Below, piece after piece: positions 45,691-57,349 of a stretch of 64,000 nt of DNA. This stretch comes from Smallanthus sonchifolius (Eukaryota > Streptophyta > Magnoliopsida > Asterales > Asteraceae). The number at the start of each line of letters is the position of its first letter. The first letter of the stretch is position 1. The notes under the pieces are model-generated. The model had not been told where the DNA came from, searched no databases, and saw only the letters and a program-made list of their open reading frames with translations. The stretch lies in NCBI GenBank assembly GCA_023525975.1, contig CM042027.1, forward strand, positions 86,336,007 to 86,400,006, written 5' to 3'. Both the position numbers and the translations under genes were made by a program.

Positions 45691-47070
45691 AATAATTAAC
45701 TGCTGGATAAGGTAACTCTTTTGTTCCATCAACATTTTTGGCAATTTGTTGATTACAACAATTTTTGTTACACTTATCAATGTTATTTTTCTATTTGATT
45801 ACCAACTAGTATTAAGACTCTCGTGTTACGGTGGGAGTAAAATCATGAAAAAAGCTAAGGTTAAATGTTACCGCGAACCCACGCGTTGAAGGTAAGAAAA
45901 ACGAAACCTGGACGTCTTTGATAGTATTCGAAACTTTATATAAAAAAAACAAAACTGCATTACAGTGAGACTGTTGATAATAGTTAGAACTCTGTATAAA
46001 AAGAAAGGAAACCATTTAAGATCGACTCCGAAACATTGATAAAAATAGTCACGTTGCAACGTAAAAGTTTATGGAGTTTTTTTAAAAGTTGGAGGATATA
46101 AAGAAAAAGAAATTGTAAAAAAATCGAAATCTAAATCAGCTTTGATCTTTTGTACGTTAATGTGTCATTGACCTGTACATTATCACTTACAATTCTATTT
46201 TTTATGAAATTTATACTGAAACATAGATAAAAAAAACACGTCGTAATAGTATATTCGGAATTTTATAAAATTTCAACTTTTAAAATTTATAAAAGACAAA
46301 AAAATTGTGAATGTGCAAAAAGAAACGAATAGATAAGTAAAAGGTATAAAGTATTGACATAGCTAAACTAGAGGGGGATAAAATATAAATTTCCAGGAGC
46401 TTAAAAGTAAATTAAAAAAAAATTCTACATAGTTCACTTGTACATAATTTGCCTTTTCAAGAATAAAACAAGAAAAAGTAGTAAATCATATAGATAATTG
46501 TTTTAAAATATATTAAAATAGTAGTTTAGTCAATATATAATTGGGATGAAGGAATGTCGTGCAAACAATATGATAACAAGTGCTTTAGTAAGGTTGACGT
46601 TAAAAAGGGTATTAGGATTTGATACCCTAGCTTTAAATTGCAATCATCCTTTATCTCTTGGATTTGATGCCAGATTGTAGCATATTTGATGATGAATTTA
46701 GGCTGTTTTCGGAGATTGCTTATTAAAACTGATTGTTTGTTCGAAATAAGCGTTTTGAAATAATAGGCTCGATTCAATGACGAGACTAGAAGTTTCAATC
46801 ATCATATAAGAATTTTTGTTCTTGTATTCACTTTAACCACCCTATCAACGACAATTTAAGATGTTAAAAAAAACGACAATGAATATCTCTATTAATATAA
46901 AATTTGACCGGTCAAATTATCAACACAGCTGTTGGCCCAATCTCACAACCTCCCTTAGTCTCACACATGATCAAATTGTTTACAAGTCTTTGATAATTGA
47001 TAATATAATTGCTACAAAATTACTACCCAAAATTTCTTTAATTATTTACTAATAAACCAATAAAAAATCC
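45691..47070. other. intergenic, AT-rich
   Basis: No coding or structural feature is supported. About 45815-46100 starts CTCTCGTGTTACGGTGGGAG, resembling a block at 43850 (CCCTCGTTTCACGGCGGGAG), perhaps two copies of a small non-coding repeat. Confidence 0.4.
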
Positions 47071-47992
47071 TCAAAAACCATTAGTTGTTTTGTTGACCAG
47101 CGTTGACCCAGCAAAGCTTCTCTGCCTTAAAAAAGGTGAGAGTTTCTTTGAAATAAGTGGTTTTGGGAGGGTGTGAGACTTGTAGTTATCTAAACCACCT
47201 CCATAGCTCTTGCTATTGGCTTTCATTTTTCTCATTTTGTTGTATGGATTCTTCATCTTTTTTGGAAGATCTTCTATGCTCATCACTCTTGCAAGAGATG
47301 TAAATGATTCTGATTTCCCTTGATAAAACTTTGATAATCCTCTCCTATAATAATTATAAAAAACCAATTTAGTATTTATTAATCAGATAGAATTACATAT
47401 ATCCCTCTATTTTCAACCCTAATTACATATATACCTAACCTAAAACTTAACACATATATCCCCTTTTTTGTACGATCACCCTTTTAACCTTACAAGAAAT
47501 ACACTATTATTTTTCCATCGATCCCAACCCTAAAGTTTTGATTCCATCTTTCGATCGATTCCAACATCCAGTGTCGCTTCTGATTGATTCCATCATACAG
47601 TTTGGTATAAATGTAATTATGAAAAGGATATAAGTAAATAAAATTTCAAACTGGCTATATATGTAATTAGTGAAATTTTTAAAGGGATATATGCTAAACT
47701 GAAAAGAAACTTACTTGATAGGTAACTGGATCATCAGGTCTGATAAGTCAAGTGCAGAAGATCCATTTGAATTAAGTGAAGATGATGATGAAGAAGTTAA
47801 AGATGAAGCATCATCTGCTGTATCAAATGAACAACATGAAGAAACTGATGATGATTCATTTGAGAGTGTTGAAGTTTCTTCTTCAATGGATTCTTGATCC
47901 ATGAAACCCCATGATTTGTGATGATGATGATGATCTTCAAAGATCTGTTGCTTGTGTTCATTCATGCTTTCCATCAAAAGATAGGATATCAA
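47071..47992 (-). CDS. OXIDATIVE STRESS 3-like (OXS3-like) protein; join complement(47071-47344, 47715-47992)
   Basis: Two exons with GT/AG borders give about 183 residues (or about 177 if the second in-frame ATG, MESMNEHK at 47974, is used). Exon 1 has a His-rich run (DHHHHHKSW) and Ser/Asp-rich low-complexity sequence (SSSVSSCCSFDTADDASS). Exon 2 carries the family's conserved core RGLSKFYQGKSESFTSLARV, then NPYNKMRKMKANSKSYGGG and SKKLSPFLRQRS. OXS3-family proteins are nuclear and linked to heavy-metal/oxidative stress tolerance and chromatin in Arabidopsis; their molecular activity is not known. Intron 370 bp. No lesions. The start codon is the least certain point. Confidence 0.88.
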
Positions 47993-49580
47993 ATTTGAAG
48001 ATTAATGAAGAAAGTTTCAAACTTGATGACTCTTATAAAATGAATAGTCTAAGAACAAAAAGGAATTGAAGTCTTTGATGAAATATAGGTTTGGAGGTTA
48101 AAATGGGGAGCATATATATTAGGTCTTATGGCCACCTTGGACACGTGGCAGAGATCTGGTGGTTCAGTTGAATAAGATTTAGTATCTTACCAATTCAACC
48201 CACTTGCCCAAATGCCATTACTGGATATGGATGAATATAAATTATATATTATTATCCTTACTACACTTTTTTAATAATTGAATGTTCCTTTTTAAATTGA
48301 TCTGGACATCATGAAACAAAAAAAAATGTGTATAATAGTATATAATAAATTTGTTAAGATAAATATTTCAATAAATAGCATTTATACGTGTCTATGGCTT
48401 AAATAAGATGAGTATTACTAACAATCTATATTAATTTTTTCTTTGAAAATGATATAAGCCCAAACATATTTTCTTAATAGTTATATATCGATAACCTTTT
48501 TGTTATAGAACAATCATTACGTCGTATACGGGTCGTATTATACCATATAACTCGTGTGGATTCAAAACAGTTAAATTATGTTCCACTACAGGTAGAATGG
48601 ATAATACGGCTGAGTGTATACTCGTGTGGTGCAATACGACTCGTATGCACTTTATCTTTTTAATTTTTCCCTATTTTGAACTCAATAAAACTATATAGAT
48701 AGATACATGAAAAAAATAAATATTAACAGCTAGCAATAGGTATAACCAAAAGATGTAGTGTATCATGACATGACTTCATATTTATCTAAAATAAAACTTC
48801 TACACAAAAGAACACCAAAAATTACATCTTTCAACAAATCAGATTCATAAAATTCACCACTTGCTTTACTAAGATTAATACATTCAATTTCATAAGACTC
48901 ATCAGACTCCATTGGATTTTTTTTTATGTTTTTATATCAGTTCTTAGGGTTCTATTATTGTCTGCATTTGATTACAGGCTCTATTCCAACATTTTAGGCC
49001 TCCAAACCATGCTAATCCATCGCCTCCACCATCATACCAACCACTTCGACCACTACCACCGAGAACCATCGTTTAAATGTCGGATATGCATTTTTTAACT
49101 TCACGACATATGAAATAGCATGATTGAGGTTCGGGGGTAAAGGTAATAAAGTGTGTGTCTGAAGTGTATCATCCTGTGGGAGTTTCTTCTACATCGTCAA
49201 ATAAATTTAGATATTGTCTTTCACGTGTAGATTGGTCGAACATCGAACTGTCAAACACCATGTTTCTTTGATGTGTGAACATAATAAAGTCAACCTCTTA
49301 CACCTCATTATCTATGACAAACTTCCTCCATTTGTGATGTCCTCGTCTCGGTATTTTTGTCATTGTAAAGTTAGAATTCAAACATTTAATATCGAACTAG
49401 TTGAGCAAAGTACCAAACATCACATAGCTCTTCTAGTTTCACCTTCTCTGCCATTGGTCAACTATGTGCAAATAATAAAAACCTTAAACTAAGGCTAAAG
49501 GTTGTAAATTTGAGTAGGTTTTTATACATTATCATCAAAATTCAAATGTGATAAAATCTTTAATGACAAGAAATGTTCGC
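47993..49580. other. upstream region of the OXS3-like gene and intergenic DNA
   Basis: The first 150 bp or so upstream of the start on the minus strand likely hold the leader and promoter (TATATATTAGG near 48113). The rest is AT-rich, with the palindromic block listed separately at 48515-48655. A short open stretch at 49214-49492 has no recognisable domain. Confidence 0.4.
48515..48655. repeat. palindrome-bearing insert resembling the MULE-region motifs
   Basis: Contains GTCGTATACGGGTCGTATTATACC, TATACTCGTGTGGTGCAATACGACTCGTAT and similar inverted motifs. Short, non-coding; similar in design to 5565-5752 and to the clusters at 8.6-14.3 kb. Confidence 0.4.
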
Positions 49581-49584
49581 AAAA

Positions 49585-49745
49585 GTCGGTAGGCGCTCCC
49601 TAGTCGGAGTCGAGAGTATTCGGGAAGTACTCGGCCTAGATGGAGAGTACTCGGGGAGTACTCGTCCTAGGCCTAGAGTACTCGGGCCTCGGCAACCTAC
49701 CTTTTAGCGATTACTTAGGGAGTACTCGGCCTCGAATACCTTGTT
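49585..49745. repeat. GAGTACTCGG interspersed short repeats
   Basis: At least six imperfect copies of GAGTACTCGG(G/C)C within about 150 bp, GC-richer than surroundings. GAGTACTC is itself palindromic. Non-coding. Confidence 0.7.
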
Positions 49746-49749
49746 TTAC

Positions 49750-51164
49750 AACCATGAAGGATACTCACTTGGAAAACATCTTAGATGAGATAAAAATGTA
49801 CAAATTCTTGTGGATCAAGAACCGATCCTTATGATGGTCCCGTTGATGTAATTTTAATTTAATTTTTACAATGCCTAAACAACCATGGCTGTCGTGAAAA
49901 AAATCAAAATTCAAATGTTGAAAAGATTAATCAATTGTTGGAAATGTTGTAATAAGGAAAAAATAATATATTTAGTTGGATGCGAGAGAAGCGTGGGTCG
50001 CTATCTTTGATCGGATTCCGTGGGAGGGATATGACCAATGAAAACCGTGTCGTTACAATGGGGTGAATGGATAAGCTCCAAATTGTTTATTTAATTTTTC
50101 CATCCTCACATTCCATGCATATCCTTTCCCACTTTTTCTATTTTACCTTCTTTTTTATTTTTCTATTATTTAATTAAGTTGAATAGATGCTTCCAATTCT
50201 TTATTAAAGTTCTATTTATTTGTTTGTTACATTTTAATCTAAAGTTAAGATGCCTACAAAAGTGTTGGATTGTTTATTTAGAAAATATAATTTTTATTTT
50301 AAATAAATTGTTTCTCAGAATTGTTAGTTTAAAATAATAAACTTTTAGACAGAATTCCATACGTTCTGGTAACTTGTAAAAGATTGTATATACCTAATAT
50401 ATGTTTTTCTATGTATTTAAAACTTTTTTTTGTGTATATGTGAACTTTTTAAAATTAAAGTTGGTATATGTATGTGAGATTCATGTGGCAGAATTAGGGG
50501 TTAAGGGTATTCATTAATCCCTAGTTCATCGGAACTCGTTAGATTTTTGTTGTAAAAATCTAATAGTCTTCATGAAAAACAATATTAGTTTAACTCAGTG
50601 TTTACGAGGATTGCCGGTTTTAGTAAGAATCTGTTGCAAATACATGTGAAGGAGGAATGTCTTGATTAAGATTTAAATGCCGTCTACTTGAAGGAAATGT
50701 TTGAAACAGGAAACTAACAATAATGCAACGCCGTATTATTCAAAAATTGAGAAACAAGACAAGATCTATTAAGAGAATGATTTATTCTCAAAAGAAAAAA
50801 TCTTATGAAAACCTAACCGGTAAATTTTTTCTGTTTAAAATTAAAAAATACTAAGGACAAAATTTGAAAATCAAGAATTGAATTACAAAAATATAATCTT
50901 AAAAAGTATAAGAATATTATTTTATTTATATTTTAGGATAAGATACTTCGATCATACATACTATATAATAAATGAGGAGGCGGATCGGTTGAAAGTCGTC
51001 TAAGTTTTTACTTCATACAAATAATTATATTTTGATTAATATATTATAATCAAATTAAAATAAATTTTTAGTCATATTTAACACACTAAGTTATACTTAA
51101 TAAATAAGTAATTGATTGCGCCACATATCATAATGTTGTGAGCCCAATATTCTTTTTGCCGTTT
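49750..51164. other. intergenic, AT-rich
   Basis: No gene seen. About 50955 has CATACTATATAATAAATGAGG, similar to a Helitron 5' end, but no matching 3' end was found. Confidence 0.45.
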
Positions 51165-51169
51165 ATTTT

Positions 51170-53376
51170 TGTAACACCCACAATTGGAACACCAATTATT
51201 AAATACATTAAACGCACACGGAAGCTTTTTGTCGCAGAATTTATTATTTATTTTATTTATTTTTTTATAACCCTCGCGTACCGCGAGACTTTCTGCCCCT
51301 CCCCTCGCGTACCGCGAGGGAGCTCAGAATTCTGCCACCCAGAACCAGGTCTCTCGCGTACCGAGAGGGACCTGAGTAAACAGAAAGTTTACTCAATTTG
51401 CCCAGTTCCATACTTAGCCATTTTTCAACAATTTTTTATTCAACATGACACCCAAAAATTTCCAACACTTGGGTTTTGACCAAGTACTTTCATACCACAT
51501 TTATATACACAAAAAATCATATTTCAAGTGTCTTTTACATCACTTTACAATGATTTTCCTTAAAATTCCCAAAATCACCAAAATTTGCATACGAGAATCC
51601 TTCCACACCTCGGACTTGACTTGAACTTAAATTGGAGCTTTCCCTACAATATCACATGAACATTTCACCATTAGTAATGAAGATAAACATAACAAACAAA
51701 TATTTATCATTTGTTTTCACCCATCTGACCCGTTTGACCCGTTTGGTCAATTAAGGTTCATAACACTTGCATTTCCATTACAAGTTTCATTTATTTTATT
51801 TGTCATTCATGTGTCATCACCCATTCACCCATTTGAAGTATTTCGCACTTCTTATTGAGTTACAACCACTTGGTGCGAGTACCACAACTCGTCTTACCCA
51901 TACTTTCAATATTTGACTTCAAGTCCATCATTTGAAGTATTCCACACTTCTATTTAATTTCCCAATTCTTGGTGCGAGTACCACAACTCGTCTTACCCAC
52001 ACTTGAAGTATTTGACTCCAAGTCCACCATTTGAAGTATTCCACACTTCTATCCATCATTTCACCAATTCACCACATTATGGTTGACTATATTCCACATA
52101 TATCAATTACACCAAATTCTCCATATTGCACGTATTTGTTTGACTATTTACCACACAAGTCAATTGCACCATTATCACCACACTGCACACTTACATTTTG
52201 ACTATTAACCACATAAGTTAATTTCGCCCTTTACACCACATTGCACATTTATATTTTGACTATTAACCACATAGCCTATTTACACATATTTCCATAATAT
52301 AGTTTGACCTTCTACCACTAAAGACAAATTTATACAATTCATACATATTACATTCAATCAATGGGCATAAACATTCGTATCAACTTATAGTATGCATTCA
52401 TATCACATACACCACACATTTATCTACATTACTAAGTAAGTGCATAGGCACTTACCTTTGGAGTTGGAAGATCCCGTGCCTCCTCCTCAGATCACAATTT
52501 GAATACCTAAACATACACACCTAGTTTAGTAATCTAACATTCATCACCAACACATTACAATTGAGCTCACAACTCAATTTTCATTTCCAACCCATATTGA
52601 CCCGTTTGGGTTGTTCCTACAACCAAACACCCCCTTTCAATACAAACTCACCTACTTGAGTTTTCTTTCCAATACATTGACACTAATTTCTCAATCAATA
52701 ACTTTTATTAGGTCAATTTGGTGTTTGTTCAAGTGTCTATTTGGTGTTTGTTCAAGTGTCTATTACCACCTAAACACTTTATCATTCTAGCATAATGATC
52801 CAAACACCCCCAATTTTCACCATATGAACCCTAACTTTTTAAAATAAAAAATCAAATGGTTCTAGGATGTTAATCATCTCTCTTTACCTTTAGTTTAGCT
52901 AGATTATCCACAATGTAACACTAATTTACCACATGCATACCGCATTTCTGGATTTCTACAAAACCCACCCACTAACACATTCAAAGTGAAATCAAAGGAA
53001 GCAAATCACTTACTTGATGCTAGAAGGATGATGTGCAAGCCAATACCTTTACAATTTTCAAGCTCAAATACACGAATTTGGCTTCAACTCCTCTTTCTCC
53101 TCTTTTCTCTTGCAAATGTCGATCCACACAAATGAGAGAAAAGTTGAATTTTGACTTCTTTTAGTCAAATATGACAGATTTGTCATATTACAATTTCATT
53201 CCATCAACTTCCATTTCACCCACTTTCATTCTAAAATTAGTTAAAAACTAATATAACCATATTACTAACTTGAAACCCAATTGTTTCAACTTATTTCATA
53301 AATATTATTTTTACCATAATATTTATTAAAATATTTTATTTATTTGAAAACGAAACCCGGATTTTGGTTCGTTACA
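51170..53376. mobile_element. solo LTR with 5-bp target-site duplication ATTTT
   Basis: Starts TGTAACACCC and ends GGTTCGTTACA, so the termini form an inverted TGTAAC/GTTACA. ATTTT flanks both sides (51165-51169 and 53377-53381). The interior has no gag/pol. It carries three near-copies of CTCGCGTACCGCGAG (about 51274-51370) and two sets of internal repeats: TTTGAAGTATTCCACACTTC with GGTGCGAGTACCACAACTCG (about 51830-52050), and TTGACTATTNACCACA units (about 52080-52330). About 2.2 kb. Confidence 0.87.
51830..52330. repeat. internal repeats of the solo LTR
   Basis: Two to three imperfect copies of a roughly 110-bp unit containing GGTGCGAGTACCACAACTCG, followed by four or so copies of a roughly 60-bp unit containing TTGACTATTNACCACATA. 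Confidence 0.8.
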
Positions 53377-53381
53377 ATTTT

Positions 53382-54974
53382 ATCTCAAGTATTTTATTTA
53401 ATTTTTTTTATTTAATCTGTGTATTACATACTTAAATAGGTTTCTAACCTAATTACTAATATACTATTAGAAACGTTTTTAAGCTTGATCAAACAATATG
53501 GCCATGACATTTATTTTGATTATGTTAGGTTGCTATAAAACTATACTATTATGTCCATTTTTTTTATTAAAAGCGTATTCATATCTCTAATCTTTATACT
53601 AATAAATAAAAACTATATTAGACATGTATTACTTTCTGGTGCATCATCATCAATAAATTTTTCGTCTCTGTCTTTCCTATTAATTAATGATATTAAAATA
53701 TATGTTTTCTTAAATATTTAATATAAATCTAATTATGGATACTTTTTATTTAATTATAGATAATTATTATGTCACTAGGTTATATACCCATGTATTACAT
53801 GAGGTTGTTTAATATAAAAATGAAAATACAATAATGTGTAAAAAAATTTGAAATAATGTGTAAATCAAGAAATAAATTTCTTTATTACCTTAATTAAGTA
53901 ATAATTAGAATTCAAATTTTATATTATCTTTTTTGAAAAATAAAAACGTTTAAATAATTAAATCCTAAAATTCAAACTTACTTAAAATAAGAAAAATTAG
54001 AAGATTTTGGTGAGATAAAATATGGTGATGACATGTGACATTATTTGGAATCATTTATTAGAATAAGGATTAACTAAATGAATTTAATATGAATCAACAT
54101 TTATCAATTACATTAAAAAATTAATAGTCAGTTAAAAAATAAATGTTTTAAAAGTAAACTTAATAGAATTTGTATTTGTCACGTCAAAAAATATTTTTAA
54201 TAACATATTTTGACGAGTATATGTGTTAGTACATTACATTATATTTAAATCAACACAAGTAATACATTAATTTTTAAATAAACATTCATGGGCGGTCAGG
54301 ACATGGTGGTGGCCCATTGGTCAATTCTAACAAAAACACGTTAGCCGTTCTTTTTTTTTAACCAGACACCAAGATTCTTTTGAGAGTTGGATGTTATCTC
54401 AACTAGAGGTGAACAAAAAAACTGGAATTGTCCTAGGAACCGGAACCAGTTCTTTCGAAAAACCCCTTGCTCAACCAAAATAATTGATTTAGATAAGACT
54501 CGAACCCAAGACTTCAATTATGAAAAGTCTTAACGCTACAATTGTACCAAATTGCCGTTCTTATCATCTATTTCAGTTTTCAATTAGCTAAACCATTGGG
54601 TTGTAACGGTCTGGGCTGGTTCCTTAAATAGCATGAATGTCTCCTTTAGTCCATTTGTCATTTTGTCACATGCATATGCGATGAACTTACAAATACGATC
54701 ATTTTGGGCCAGAACAGTTGGGTCATGGCCCAAATCGTTGTACGCTGTCATTTCCGACGGCGAGAATGGCCTCCATTCTCGGTCACCAGCGTCGCCGGAA
54801 AAGCCATAAAGGAGAAAAATGCCATCATTACTGCTTATCCTAAAGTCTCTTTACAGTCGTAAAGGTCTCATAATTACTAAACTAATGGCTTCAAACAAAT
54901 ATATTAACAACTGCTGCTGCTAGTTGATTGATCAGATCAAAGGTAAACAAGTTTCTGAAAAAATTACCTCCCTC
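53382..54974. other. intergenic and upstream region of the 2OG oxygenase-like pseudogene
   Basis: AT-rich. Around 53760-53830 there is a Helitron-like hairpin context (CCCATGTATTACATGAGG), unsupported by a matching 5' end. The tRNA-like sequence is listed separately. 54680-54970 is less AT-rich and probably contains the promoter/leader of the following gene. Confidence 0.4.
54470..54560 (-). other. tRNA-like (SINE-type) relic
   Basis: The minus strand shows GTCTTGGGTTCGAGTCTTA (B-box) with upstream sequence resembling a D-arm. It is degenerate, without a complete cloverleaf. Confidence 0.3.
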
Positions 54975-56739
54975 ATGGCAAATCGGCCTGATTCATTCCA
55001 CCACAATACCGTCGAATTCCGTGCACCACCGCCGTCGCCTATAGCCTCCGGCCGTCGATCTTCCTTTGCTAACGACGAGTTTCTAACAGAATTTCTTCAC
55101 CACTCGCTTCGTGTACCGGATCTCGTCCTGCCGGATCGTCTGTCCCCTCGTCAAAACTCGAAGATCCAGAACATTCCTAAACTCGATTACAAATCACAGG
55201 ATTCGACTGAAGGTCATCTCATTACTGAAAAATTTGACGTGATTGCACGAACCGGTTGTTTTGTCCAATCAACTTGTTCGTTACGTTTCCGATTACGCCG
55301 CCGGAATATTCGAGTTGTCACCGGAGAAGAAGGCTGTTATGACGAGATCCGGTGATAAAATGTACGGTTTCGTGGACTATCACGGCGAAGAGAAGGAAAC
55401 AAGTGAAGAGTTCGTATGGCGTAGAGACGACGCGTTGAGGTCGAAATTGACGGCAATTTTGCCTCCGTCAATTTCAAATTTCAGGTGATTGATCATTATT
55501 CATTAATAATAGTCATTTCATTCAAATTCATAACATGAATCGAGAAATTGAATATTTGCACAAATTCAACTTACAGTCAAAATCTCGAGATCTTTACATC
55601 CGAAATTGAAAAGATATGCGGAATTATCCTGAAAATTTTGCTCCAGAACACTCCGGGAATAACAGTATTTGACGATGATAAAGCAAGTGAGAAAGAAACT
55701 GCCGGATCCGTTTGCTACTTTTACAGGCACCGTCAGGATCCGAATGCAATCACAACCGAAAATTACTCTACGAACTCCTTGAGATATGACATGATTCGAA
55801 TGCTGATTAGAGGATCCGAACATTCTCACACGCTAGGCCTTCATGTATGCAATGGATCTGAGTTTCATGTGTATTCAAAGAAAGGTTGGGTGTCGTTTTG
55901 TCCAGAGAAAGATGCCTTGGTCATCACCATTGGTGATCACTTGTAGGTAAAAGATGAACACATGCATAGACAGACAGAAAGCTCGAGTTTGGCTCGTTTA
56001 AAGTTCTATTTTAAAGTTCGAGTTTAACTTGTTAATATATAACATAATATATATTTACTTATTTTTACCGTGAGTTTAAATATAATAATTATTATGTAAA
56101 TATTGATTTATTTTATTAACTAAAAGTTGAATAAATAAAATGTACGTTTACACTCGTGAGCCTAGTCAACCTTGGTATATGAAGTTCAACTTCAAGCTCT
56201 TTAGTTACAATATAGGCTCGAGCTTGTTTAAGTTAGGCTCGATTCGAGTTTTGAACGAGGCAGTGTTGATTAGCTCACAAGCGGCTTGACTTGTTTAAGC
56301 CTCTATATAGATAGGAAAATCAGTATAGAACTAAATTTAAGTATAGACATTGAGAACGCATAACGCAAGCAATTGCACCTTTTGCTTTAAATGTGATAAA
56401 TAAGGTTATTTAATCGCTTACCTCGTTTTGTTTCTGACTCCCAAGTAATACATGCAATTCTTACCATTCTATACTTATAATTGGTTTTATATTGAATGTG
56501 TTTCATTATTCACCTAATCATGTTTTATATATTGATTATTGCAGAGATGGAGTGAGGGGAAATATAAGCATGTAATGGGAAGGGCAATCTTCAAAGGAAG
56601 AGATGATTACATTTCAATGGCTTTTATGTACAACCCTCCACCTCCTCCCATACACATGAAGGAGAAAACTATTTCAATTGGCCACCAAACTTTGTTTCTT
56701 TTCATTTTGGCCCTCTTTTACAAATTTTATTGTAAATAA
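54975..56739 (+). pseudogene. 2OG-Fe(II) oxygenase-like gene with frameshift and nonsense lesions; exons 54975-55484, 55577-55946, 56545-56739
   Basis: Isopenicillin-N-synthase-like fold family. Exon 1 starts MANRPDSFHH; exon 2 has CYFYRHRQDPN and the region LGLHVCNGSEFHVYSKKGWV; exon 3 has YKHVMGRAIFKG and a hydrophobic C-terminus (TLFLFILALFYKF). Exon borders are GT/AG and join in the expected frame. In exon 1, near 55255-55262, the frame changes by net +1 (one base gained or two/five lost) before NQLVRYVSDYAAG. At 55944-55946 the last codon of exon 2 is TAG. The iron-binding HxD position reads HVC, so the usual Asp is absent; the distal His is present in YKHV. Some relatives also look degenerate at these residues, so catalysis may already have been lost. 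Sequencing error cannot be excluded. Confidence 0.8.
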
Positions 56740-57349
56740 CTAACAATCTTTAAAGAGTGTTTACTTCATTGTAAATTTCCTTATTGTTTATTTGAACTCC
56801 ATTGCAAAATTTGATCACTTATACTTAAGATTTTAATTTATTGATTGCTGGACTTATGTTGAATTTACTTAAATTTTACTTAGAATAGAAGTTTTATTAA
56901 TTGCAAAGAGGAAGTCTAAATATCTTTTTTACAAGTAATTTAAAAACTTAATTAAAAATCAATGAATCATAATTAAAAACTAAATAATTAACTATGTTAG
57001 AAACCATTTATCCAAATAACCATCTGATGCCTATAAAGTTCTCTCTCTAACAATACCTTATTGACAATTAAAAGCATTGTCATCAATCATCATTCAAGAA
57101 CTCAACCAATACAACCTACTCTAAATACAGCTTATAGATGATATCTAGTTAAAAGTGTTCAGTATTAAAGCTCGGGCCTAAACCCGCGACTGGTTAATCC
57201 AAAGCAAGAAACAGGAAAACGTTAACGGCATCAAAACCTACATCGGATAAGTATTCAAACAGCAAGATCCGAATAGTTAGCCATCTTTTACTACCCAACA
57301 AAACAACCACAAAAACAGCTAAAACTACCATCTAGTGACCCATTAAGAC
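56740..57349. other. intergenic, no gene seen
   Basis: Convergent spacer between the 2OG oxygenase-like pseudogene and the HD-ZIP III gene. It likely holds both 3' ends (AATAAAA-like and AT-rich stretches). No other feature. Confidence 0.45.

Noticed and set aside
47715..47897. Plus-strand open frame opposite the OXS3-like exon 1
   Set aside because: It is the antisense shadow of a Ser/Asp-rich coding exon; strand and splice evidence favour the minus strand.
50955..51010. Helitron 5' end (ACTATATAATAAATGAGG)
   Set aside because: No CTRR end with hairpin could be matched downstream.
51138..51479. Apparent 113-codon open frame at the solo LTR start
   Set aside because: It lies in LTR sequence full of CGCGTACCGCGAG palindromes; no domain, and no reason to expect coding.
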